A stretch of DNA of 17,493 nt, taken from contig JBBIUS010000016.1 of NCBI GenBank assembly GCA_037440105.1, forward strand, positions 1-17,493. Direction: 5' to 3'. Shown here piece after piece: positions 6,312-12,656 of this stretch. Source of the stretch: JBBIUS01 sp037440105 (GTDB lineage Bacteria > Patescibacteriota > Patescibacteriia > XYB2-FULL-38-15). The notes under the pieces are model-generated. The model searched no databases. It saw only the letters and a list, made by a program, of their open reading frames with translations, and had not been told where the DNA came from. Both the position numbers and the translations under genes were made by a program. How positions within the stretch are numbered: position 1 is the stretch's first letter; each line of letters starts with the position of its first letter.

Positions 6312-7517
6312 TTAACTTCTCGCTTTCCTTGCCTGCTCGAAAACCCACATGATCCGGGCGTTCCTTGCGACATCCGGATTCTCGCCGACGAGGAAGAGCC
6401 AGGCGTGGTAAAGGTCCGAGAAGAACTTCTTGCCCACGGCCCTCAAAACTCGGCGGTCTCGATGGGCCGGGTTGAGGAAGAGGTGCTGTTTTTTCGTTCC
6501 GAGGGTTTTTTTGCAGCAGTAACCGGCGAAAGTCATTTTTTCGCCGACTCCCTTTTCACCGAGATTTACGATATCGGTCTCCTCGCAGCCGCGGATGTAG
6601 CACCTCGTCGGATTCGCTTGCCGCGCTTTCTGCTCTTCGCGAAGTTTGATCTCATCGAAGAGAATCGAGTAGGGAGAATTCGGAAAGCGAGTCTTTTGAT
6701 AGCGGAGTGACATGGGAATCAACTGGACGATGACGACCTTAAGCCGCGGGTCGTAGTTTAGTTTTCCTCCCCGGTTCTTGGCTTGCGCCACGCCGCCCTC
6801 CACGCGGAGGCCGGCATTGCCGAAGAGTTTACTCGTCTCCGCAAACCTTCTTGGGTCGCGGATTGAGGCGATCAGGAATCCGGCAAGCCAGGCCCCAATG
6901 CCCGGAATGTGCTCCAGGTACTCGGTCCAAATCGGGAAATTTTGGACGAGTTCGGCGATGTTTGCCTCGATTCGCGTAAGGAACCGCTTTGAAGGCGCGA
7001 GTTCGCCGATGAGAAGGTTTTCCCAGGTTTGGTCTTCCGGCTTGGGAAAAATTTCCTTCGCGATCTTGTAAAGCGAGCTCTCTTTGAGCGGAAGCACGAT
7101 CCCGATCCGCCGAGCTCTTGAGCGCAGACGGCCGGTTTGCCTTTGCGTCTCAAGCGCAACATCGATCCTCAAGCGGGTGAGCTCCGAGAGAACCGTCATG
7201 GTGCGTGCTTCGGCATCTTCCGGAGCGGGCCTCGTGGTGAGAAACTTGTCGAAGAGCGTCTTGTATTCGTCCGGCGAGTCCGCGGGTTTTCTTGCCGCGG
7301 CGAATTTCCGCCAGTCCTCGTCGCAGGGCATGCAAAGGTGAGTCTGGTTTTTCGGCTCGACCTTCCCGCCCCAGTCCTTTTTTTGGATCAGGACTTCGGC
7401 GAGGATCTGCGTTGTCTTGCATCTCGGACAGGGTGCGAGGCGCGAGATCAACTCCTTGATGATCACTTGGGTTTCTTCTGGAACAAGGACAGTCGTTTCA
7501 TTCGTTGCCGTTGCCAT
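6312..7517 (-). CDS. Divergent IS110-like (Transposase_20 domain) protein
   Basis: A 401-residue protein from ATG at 7517, with a perfect AAGGAGG 5 nt upstream. Residues 30-65 hold two CxxC pairs (C30/C33, C62/C65), a likely zinc ribbon. Residues about 195-300 resemble the Transposase_20 domain of IS110/IS116/IS902 transposases: a helix-hairpin-helix HIPGIGAWLAGFLIAS at 203-218, then KLFGNAGLRV and NRGGKLNYDPRLK. A second Cys set (C306, C311, C334, C335) is inserted before a C-terminal helix, HRDRRVLRAVGKKFF. I do not see the N-terminal RuvC-like segment (GIDVSK-type DEDD start) expected of active IS110 enzymes, so catalysis by the usual mechanism is uncertain. Base composition is richer in GC than in the neighbours. 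It has its own promoter, and a hairpin array follows its stop directly. It could be an orphan relative that acts on DNA or RNA rather than a simple insertion sequence. Confidence 0.75.
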   Translation of the reverse strand: MATATNETTVLVPEETQVIIKELISRLAPCPRCKTTQILAEVLIQKKDWGGKVEPKNQTHLCMPCDEDWRKFAAARKPADSPDEYKTLFDKFLTTRPAPEDAEARTMTVLSELTRLRIDVALETQRQTGRLRSRARRIGIVLPLKESSLYKIAKEIFPKPEDQTWENLLIGELAPSKRFLTRIEANIAELVQNFPIWTEYLEHIPGIGAWLAGFLIASIRDPRRFAETSKLFGNAGLRVEGGVAQAKNRGGKLNYDPRLKVVIVQLIPMSLRYQKTRFPNSPYSILFDEIKLREEQKARQANPTRCYIRGCEETDIVNLGEKGVGEKMTFAGYCCKKTLGTKKQHLFLNPAHRDRRVLRAVGKKFFSDLYHAWLFLVGENPDVARNARIMWVFEQARKARS

Positions 7518-7562
7518 CTTTTCCTCCTTATTTTAAAAGGTTTTCGGATAGGTTTATAGGCA

Positions 7563-7591
7563 ATATTAACATTTATTTAAAGAAAAGTCAA
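7563..7591 (-). promoter_or_regulatory. Promoter of the IS110-like gene
   Basis: The minus strand has -35 TTGACT (7586-7591), a 17-bp spacer and -10 TAATAT (7563-7568). The leader is about 40 nt and ends in the AAGGAGG at 7523-7529. Confidence 0.8.
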
Positions 7592-7629
7592 GGGGGTGCG
7601 TATTTACTGTAAAGAGGATTTAGCTGTTG

Positions 7630-7666
7630 CCCCCCTTTCGCAAAGGGAGAGATGGAGAGGGATTTT
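7630..7666. repeat. GC-rich CCCCCTTTCGCAAAGGG hairpin repeat
   Basis: CCCTTT-CG-CAAAGGG forms a near-perfect hairpin, followed by GAGATGGAGAGGG. It is similar in style to the CCCCTTAA element at 5247-5341, and the two bracket the accessory island. Confidence 0.6.
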
Positions 7667-7702
7667 CAAACTTGCCCTCCACTCCAATTTTCTATAAACT
7701 TT

Positions 7703-7762
7703 AAATATTATGAAATATAAAATAGAATCCGAAAATATTATGAAATATAAAATAGAATCCGA
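7703..7762 (+). repeat. Exact 30-bp tandem duplication over the kamA-like start
   Basis: The segment 7703-7732 is repeated without change at 7733-7762. It includes the start codon and the residues MKYKIES, so the gene has two equivalent in-frame starts 30 bp apart. Confidence 0.95.
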
Positions 7763-8501
7763 CGATCCCTTGGCCGAGAAAAAATATTCACCGGTTAAAG
7801 GAATTGTCCGAAAATATCCTGACCGGGTGATTTTTTGCCCAACATACGAGTGTCCATCACGCTGCGATTTTTGTTTTAGAAAAAATTTAGTGAATGGAAA
7901 AAACGGCACACTTACAAAAAATGACTTAACCGCGGCGATTGGTTACATTAAAAAAAACAAAAAAATCCGTGAAGTAATTTTATCAGGCGGAGAGCCACTA
8001 ATTTTATCTGACAAAACTTTGTCAAACGTTTTAAAAAAATTGCACGCCATCCCGCATATAAAACTAATTCGCGTTCATACCCGCGCACCAGTTACATTTC
8101 CACACCGTATCACAAAAAAATTGGCAGCCACGCTCCGCACCTTTGTACCGCTTTGGGTAGTAATTCACATTAATCACCCAAAAGAAATTACTCCTCAATT
8201 TAAAAAAGCCGTCGCAATTTTGCGGATAGCCAATATTCCCCTTCTCTCTCAATCAGTTTTACTTCACGGTATAAACGATGACGTAGAAACTTTAAAAAAA
8301 TTATTTTACGGGCTCGTAGATCTCGGCATTAAACCATATTACTTACACCAGTGTGATCCAGCGCGCGGCACAAAAAAATATTGGGTTGATATAAAAAAAG
8401 GAAAAAAAATAATGCGCCAACTGCGCAAAGAGATTTCAGGAATATGCATTCCGCATTATGTGGTGGACACCCCTCATCGCGGAAAAATTCCACTCATTTA
8501 G
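7710..8501 (+). CDS. KamA-family radical SAM aminomutase (lysine 2,3-aminomutase-like)
   Basis: The enzyme belongs to the lysine 2,3-aminomutase family, which uses SAM, a 4Fe-4S cluster and PLP. The product has 263 residues from the first ATG, or 253 from the second. The cluster motif is C48-x3-C52-x2-C55 followed by FRK, and the SAM motif is SGGEP at 92-96. QCDPARG puts an Asp at 216, and VVDTPHRGK gives Asp253 and a likely PLP Lys259. In lysine 2,3-aminomutase two Asp residues at these places bind lysine, whereas glutamate aminomutase has Lys and Asn, so a lysine-type substrate is favoured. The D-to-K spacing is one residue shorter than the usual DxPGGGGK. The protein is short for the family and lacks an N-terminal extension. 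It could instead be an EpmB-like enzyme that makes beta-lysine for EF-P, but no efp or epmA lies nearby. A TATAAA lies 11 nt before the first ATG, and no Shine-Dalgarno site is present. Confidence 0.85.
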   Translation: MKYKIESENIMKYKIESDDPLAEKKYSPVKGIVRKYPDRVIFCPTYECPSRCDFCFRKNLVNGKNGTLTKNDLTAAIGYIKKNKKIREVILSGGEPLILSDKTLSNVLKKLHAIPHIKLIRVHTRAPVTFPHRITKKLAATLRTFVPLWVVIHINHPKEITPQFKKAVAILRIANIPLLSQSVLLHGINDDVETLKKLFYGLVDLGIKPYYLHQCDPARGTKKYWVDIKKGKKIMRQLRKEISGICIPHYVVDTPHRGKIPLI

Positions 8502-8636
8502 AAATTTCAAATCAAAAATTACAAATTCCAAATAATTTTCAAAATCCAAATTTTCAAATTTTCAAAACAAGTTTTGGGTTTTGACTATTGTTAATTTATT
8601 TGGAATTTGATGCTTGGCGCTTGGAATTTAGCAACA
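8502..8636. repeat. AT-rich palindromic repeat with 7/8-bp period
   Basis: The left arm has units such as AAATTAC, AAATTCC and AAATTTTC. The right arm has TTTGGAA, TTTGATG, CTTGGCG, CTTGGAA. The arms meet near CAAAACAAGTTTTG. The right arm runs into murC and encodes its last residues. Confidence 0.75.
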
Positions 8637-9990
8637 TTTCCCCCACTCTCCAAACATCCCCCGCCCCCATCGTTATCACCACATCGCCACCTTTGACTTC
8701 TTGCGTCAAAAAATCGGCGGCCTCAGGAATATTTGAAAGATAGATGGCATCTTTGCCTTCTTTTTTAATTGCTTCTACTAAATCTCGTGAATGCACACCA
8801 CCAAATTTTTCCCGCGCCGAGCCATAAATATCAAGAACGATGATTTTATCCACCGCCCCAAAAGATTTTGCAAAATCAGCAAGCAGCGCTTTTGTCCGCG
8901 TAAAAGTATGCGGATGAAAAACACACCAAATCTTTTTTTCGGGCCACCTCTGCCGTGCTGCCTCAAGTGTCACCCGGATTTCAGTTGGATGATGGCCGTA
9001 ATCGTCAACGATTGTTACACCATTCACTTCGCCTTTTATTTCGAACCTCCTCAGTGTACCGGAAAATTTTTGGAGCGCGTCACGAATTTGATTAATGTTA
9101 TACCCTAATTTACTGCAAGCGGCAATCACTGCCAGAGCGTTTGCCACATTGTGGTTTCCTAAAAGTTGAATCTGAAACGTTCCATATGATTTATTATCCT
9201 CCACTGCTTCAAAAATCATTCCGCCATCTTTTTGTAAAACATTTTTTGCCTGCCAATCCCCCGCCTCCAAACCATAAGAAATAATTTTACATTTTGCCGT
9301 TTTCGCAATTTCACGAACATTTTTATTATCAAAACACGATACCAAAAATCCATCCACTGGAATTTTAACCACAAATTTTCGAAAAGCATCAATATAATTT
9401 TCCGGCGTTTTGAAAAAATCTGGATGATCATATTCCACGCTTGTCAAAATAATGGCCATTGGCTCAAAATGCAAAAATTTATTTTGATACTCGTCTGCCT
9501 CAATAATTATGTATTTTCCGCTTCCAGCGCGGGCATTACCACCTAACTGTGGCACCGCTGAACCAACAATCACGGTTGGATCGGCACCCAACTCTTGCAA
9601 AACAAAACCAAGCATGGCTGTTGTCGTTGTTTTTCCATGCGTCCCGCAAACTGCGATACCAAAACCTTCTTTTAAAATTTGTCCTAACGCCTCGGGGTAA
9701 CTTAAGATCGTGACTCCGCTTTCCCGCGCCGCAGCCAATTCCGGGTTTTCGTCGGTGTAAGCTGTGGAATAAATAACGAGGTCAGGTTTTTCTTTTTCTA
9801 AATTTATTGCATTAAATCCTTCATAAAATTTTATTCTGCTTTTTCCCAAAACTTCATCTGTAAAAAATTTTTCATGCGTATCAGAGCCGACGACATCTGC
9901 GCCGCGCAATTTAAAAACCTGGGCAATGGCCGTCATACCGACACCCTTTATACCGATAAAATAAATTTTTCGGGATTTGCTTAAATCCAT
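8596..9990 (-). CDS. murC: UDP-N-acetylmuramate--L-alanine ligase MurC
   Basis: MurC joins L-alanine to UDP-MurNAc with ATP, the step after MurB. The N-terminal nucleotide-sugar binding site is YFIGIKGVGMTAIA. The ATP site is GTHGKTTTTAM. The conserved acidic stretch is EADEYQNKFL. The DDYGHHPTEI and HPHTFTRTKAL motifs follow. The start is set at ATG 9990 (MDLSKSRKIYF), giving 464 residues. The longer frame to 10026 would start at TTG inside a repeat, and an ATG at 10008 is possible but less likely. The last residues, about NSKRQASNSK, are encoded by the 8502-8636 repeat and extend past the usual GAGD(V/I)W-containing end. No Shine-Dalgarno site is seen. It is separated from murB by the kamA-like gene and the accessory island. 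Confidence 0.95.
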   Translation of the reverse strand: MDLSKSRKIYFIGIKGVGMTAIAQVFKLRGADVVGSDTHEKFFTDEVLGKSRIKFYEGFNAINLEKEKPDLVIYSTAYTDENPELAAARESGVTILSYPEALGQILKEGFGIAVCGTHGKTTTTAMLGFVLQELGADPTVIVGSAVPQLGGNARAGSGKYIIIEADEYQNKFLHFEPMAIILTSVEYDHPDFFKTPENYIDAFRKFVVKIPVDGFLVSCFDNKNVREIAKTAKCKIISYGLEAGDWQAKNVLQKDGGMIFEAVEDNKSYGTFQIQLLGNHNVANALAVIAACSKLGYNINQIRDALQKFSGTLRRFEIKGEVNGVTIVDDYGHHPTEIRVTLEAARQRWPEKKIWCVFHPHTFTRTKALLADFAKSFGAVDKIIVLDIYGSAREKFGGVHSRDLVEAIKKEGKDAIYLSNIPEAADFLTQEVKGGDVVITMGAGDVWRVGEMLLNSKRQASNSK

Positions 9991-10022
9991 AAATATTGCA
10001 TAACGCATCAAAGAAGTGACGT

Positions 10023-10096
10023 GCAACGAGTAACGGGTAGCGCGTAAATTGATTTATCAAAAATTACTGGTTACGCATTACTGGTTACAGGTTACT
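10023..10096. repeat. Heptamer palindromic element, copy 2 (GTAAC family)
   Basis: AACGAGTAACGGGTAGCGCG on one arm and ATTACTG/GTTACGC/GTTACAG units on the other surround a TTGATTTATCAA centre. It matches the reverse complement of 4133-4203 over nearly its whole length. It provides the stop codon of the methyltransferase gene. Confidence 0.85.
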
Positions 10097-10826
10097 CCAT
10101 CTTCGCAATCGTGACAATATTTTTGCCGCGCCAAAACCGCGCTTTCTCCCCGCCAAACGAATAAAAACTTTCTACAATCTGCAACCCGGCTTCTTTGACG
10201 AGATGCTTCAATTCCCGTAAAGTAAAAGCATGGACATAGCGCTCTGCCACAATTTCACCGGTCTCGGCGCTTTTCCATGGAATTAGGGCATCCATAAAAT
10301 CTAGATCGCTCTTTCCGGTGATTTTTTTGAAAATATTTTTTAAAATATAAACCAGATATTTCCCTTCAAAAAGATTCCAATTAGTCATGACCAGAATCCC
10401 GTTTTCTTCTAAGATATTTGACACATTTTCTAAAACTTTTTTTCGGAGTTCCCACGATGGGATATGATGTAAGACAGCAATTAAAAAAACTGCGTTATAT
10501 TTTTTCCCATCCCACCAATCCAAATTTATCGCGTCGCCAATAATAAATTTTCGTTTTTCGTCTTCGCCCCATCTTTTTCTTGCAAACTCAATCAATTCGG
10601 GAGAATTATCAACCCCGAGATAATGGATTGACATTCCTTCAAAAATTTCATATAATCTACCGTTACCACAACCAAGATCTAAAACTCTGTCGCCGTTTTT
10701 AACATACTTTCTGAACACTTTCATTTCTTCCCAAATCGTCTGTCTTGTCCGCGAAAAATCTGGCGCGATTCGCGAATAATCGGCCTTAACTTTTTCTAAA
10801 ATTTTTTTTGCGAATTCTGATTTCAT
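10092..10826 (-). CDS. Class I SAM methyltransferase, Trm9/ALKBH8-like
   Basis: A 244-residue protein. The SAM-binding motif I is VLDLGCGNGRLYEIF at 48-62, and the acidic end of the second strand is in LGVDNSPELIEFAR. The start region FSRTRQTIWEEM and the C-terminal block with DALIPW and AERYVHAFTLREL resemble the tRNA methyltransferase Trm9 and the methyltransferase part of ALKBH8. Those enzymes methylate the carboxymethyl group on wobble uridine made by Elongator. The divergent neighbour, 59 bp away, is Elp3, whose product would be the substrate, so a shared pathway (cm5U to mcm5U) is plausible. This is inference: the family is broad, and a general SAM methyltransferase is the alternative. 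No partner homologous to Trm112 is visible. No Shine-Dalgarno site precedes the ATG at 10826. Confidence 0.8.
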   Translation of the reverse strand: MKSEFAKKILEKVKADYSRIAPDFSRTRQTIWEEMKVFRKYVKNGDRVLDLGCGNGRLYEIFEGMSIHYLGVDNSPELIEFARKRWGEDEKRKFIIGDAINLDWWDGKKYNAVFLIAVLHHIPSWELRKKVLENVSNILEENGILVMTNWNLFEGKYLVYILKNIFKKITGKSDLDFMDALIPWKSAETGEIVAERYVHAFTLRELKHLVKEAGLQIVESFYSFGGEKARFWRGKNIVTIAKME

Positions 10827-10834
10827 AAAAATTT

Positions 10835-10852
10835 CGCAGGCTAAAGCCTGCG
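10835..10852. repeat. CGCAGGC-TAAA-GCCTGCG hairpin
   Basis: A perfect 7-bp inverted repeat with a TAAA loop, centred in the 59-bp gap between the divergent methyltransferase and elp3 starts. This sequence type is a common dispersed repeat in environmental bacterial genomes. Its place allows an effect on both divergent promoters. Confidence 0.7.
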
Positions 10853-10885
10853 GCTGCTACTGCTGGATTTTGTAACCGCAACCTT

Positions 10886-12487
10886 ATGGAAAAAATTAAT
10901 CAAAAAATTATAAAAAAACTTATAAAAATTAATCCTAAAACCCGTAAAGAGATTGCCAACATCAAACGGCATATTGCGGGTGGTTTAAAATTACCGCCAC
11001 CTCTTAATGCCGATCTTCTTAAAGTTTACCAAAAATTATTAAAACAAGGAAAGATTAAAAAAAATCATCAACTCGAACTTCTGCTCAAGAAACGCGAAAT
11101 TAGGACTCTTTCTGGCGTTGCTCCGATTGCTGTTTTAACAAAGCCACATCCTTGCCCAGGCCGCTGCGCTTATTGTCCGACTGAAAAATCGGTACCAAAA
11201 TCATATCTTTCAAATGAGCCGGCTGTTATGCGAGCAATTGCTTGTGGTTATGATCCTTATAAACAAGTGCAAGCCAGAATTAAAACATTAGAAGCCAACG
11301 GACATCCGACTGACAAACTAGAACTAATTGTGATTGGCGGAACCTGGTCAGCCCTGCCACACCATTATCAAAAATGGTTTATTAAAAGATGTTTTGATGA
11401 AGCGAACGGCCAAAAATCATCTTCACTCGATGTGGCACAAAAAAGAAATGAAAAAGCAAAACATAGAATTGTAGGACTTACGCTTGAAACGAGGCCAGAC
11501 CATATAACGCCAGAAGAAGTTAAACGAATGCGGGAACTTGGTGCTACCCGCGTAGAACTTGGTGTTCAAAGTATCGATGATAAAATCCTAAAGAAAAATT
11601 TTCGCGGGCATACCGTTGCTGAAACTATTCGCGCAACAAAATTACTAAAAGATGCTGGATTTAAAGTATGCTATCACCTGATGCCAAATCTTCCGGGGTC
11701 TACGCCAGCTAAAGATTTAAAAATGTTTAAAGAAATTTTCACCAACCCCGATTTTCAGCCGGATATGATTAAAATTTATCCGTGCGTTGTCACCCGCGGC
11801 TCAAAGATTTACAAATGGTGGAAGCAGGGAAAATATAAGCCATACACAGATAAACAACTCACTGAACTCTTGATCAAAATTAAAAAAATTATTCCACCAT
11901 ATGTCCGCATCAATCGTCTAATCCGCGATATTCCAAGTCCAAGCATTGAGGCAGGAAATAAAATCTCTAACTTGCGAGAAGTGATAGCCAAAGAAATGGC
12001 GCGCCGCGGTTTGCGCTGCAGATGTATCAGATGCCGAGAAGTAGGACACCAAATAAAAATTAAAAATGAAAAATTAAAAATTAAAAATTACAATAAAAAA
12101 TTAAAAATCATTGAAAGAAAATACAAGGCATCAGGTGGAACAGAATATTTTGTTAGTTTTGAATCGCCGGACAAAACAATACTTTATGCTTTCATTCGTC
12201 TGCGAATTCCCGATTTAAAAACGCCTGCCATTTTACCGGAGTTGAAAGACGCAGCACTAATCCGCGAACTCCACACTTACGGCCACCTTGTGCCAATTGA
12301 TAAAAATTCACCTGGAGCCACACAACATCTTGGACTCGGGAAAAAATTAATGGCCGAAGCGGAAAAAATCGCAAAAAAATATGGCATCAAAAAACTCGCC
12401 GTCATCTCTGGCATCGGTGTGCGCGAATATTATAAAAAACTTGGTTATCAAAAAGAAGGAACTTACATGATAAAATGGATGTGTTAA
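10886..12487 (+). CDS. elp3: Elp3-type tRNA uridine(34) carboxymethyltransferase (radical SAM + GNAT)
   Basis: Elp3 uses SAM and acetyl-CoA to place a carboxymethyl group on C5 of wobble uridine. The 533-residue protein has an N-terminal tRNA-binding helical part, then the cluster motif C90-x3-C94-x2-C97 in KPHPCPGRCAYCPTEKS and EPAVMRAIACGYDPYKQV. TLETRPDHIT and the GATRVELGVQS block follow. The C-terminal acetyltransferase domain includes ALIRELHTYGHLVP, QHLGLGKKLMAEAEKI (480-495, acetyl-CoA site) and VISGIGVREYYKKLGY. The Cys spacing CxxxCxxC is more compact than in eukaryotic Elp3. A repeat-coded lysine-rich stretch (IKIKNEKLKIKNYNKKLKI) lies between the two domains. No other Elongator subunit is present, as in known bacterial Elp3. 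No Shine-Dalgarno site is seen. The divergent neighbour is a Trm9-like methyltransferase. Confidence 0.95.
   Translation: MEKINQKIIKKLIKINPKTRKEIANIKRHIAGGLKLPPPLNADLLKVYQKLLKQGKIKKNHQLELLLKKREIRTLSGVAPIAVLTKPHPCPGRCAYCPTEKSVPKSYLSNEPAVMRAIACGYDPYKQVQARIKTLEANGHPTDKLELIVIGGTWSALPHHYQKWFIKRCFDEANGQKSSSLDVAQKRNEKAKHRIVGLTLETRPDHITPEEVKRMRELGATRVELGVQSIDDKILKKNFRGHTVAETIRATKLLKDAGFKVCYHLMPNLPGSTPAKDLKMFKEIFTNPDFQPDMIKIYPCVVTRGSKIYKWWKQGKYKPYTDKQLTELLIKIKKIIPPYVRINRLIRDIPSPSIEAGNKISNLREVIAKEMARRGLRCRCIRCREVGHQIKIKNEKLKIKNYNKKLKIIERKYKASGGTEYFVSFESPDKTILYAFIRLRIPDLKTPAILPELKDAALIRELHTYGHLVPIDKNSPGATQHLGLGKKLMAEAEKIAKKYGIKKLAVISGIGVREYYKKLGYQKEGTYMIKWMC
12052..12109. repeat. In-frame heptamer array in elp3
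   Basis: AAAAATT and AAAAATG units repeat every 7 bp, with one ACAATAA unit. They are translated as the Lys-rich run KIKNEKLKIKNYNKKLKI at the join of the radical SAM and acetyltransferase domains. Confidence 0.85.
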
Positions 12488-12605
12488 GGTTTTCAATCGT
12501 TTACTTGTAACATTTTATAAAAATATCAAAAAACACCAATAAAGTTATTAAAAAATTTTTAAGCAACGGCTAAAAAAATTTTGTAAGACTCATTTAAAAA
12601 TAAAT

Positions 12606-12640
12606 AAAAAAAGCAAGGCAAATTATTTTATAAGCCTTGC
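12606..12640 (-). terminator. Intrinsic terminator of the zinc-ribbon genes
   Basis: On the minus strand GCAAGGC (12634-12640) pairs perfectly with GCCTTGC (12613-12619) across a 14-nt AT-rich loop, and seven T follow. It is 17 bp past the stop of the 12657-13292 gene. In the elp3 direction no T run follows, so it serves the minus strand. Confidence 0.85.
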
Positions 12641-12656
12641 AGAAAATGATCGCTGT

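Noticed and set aside
5985..6710. A 241-codon open frame on the plus strand across the hairpin array
   Set aside because: It is antisense to the IS110-like gene, has no ribosome site or promoter, and its length follows from the GC-rich reverse strand.
12606..12640. Terminator for elp3
   Set aside because: The T run lies only on the minus-strand side; in the elp3 direction the stem is preceded by A and not followed by T.
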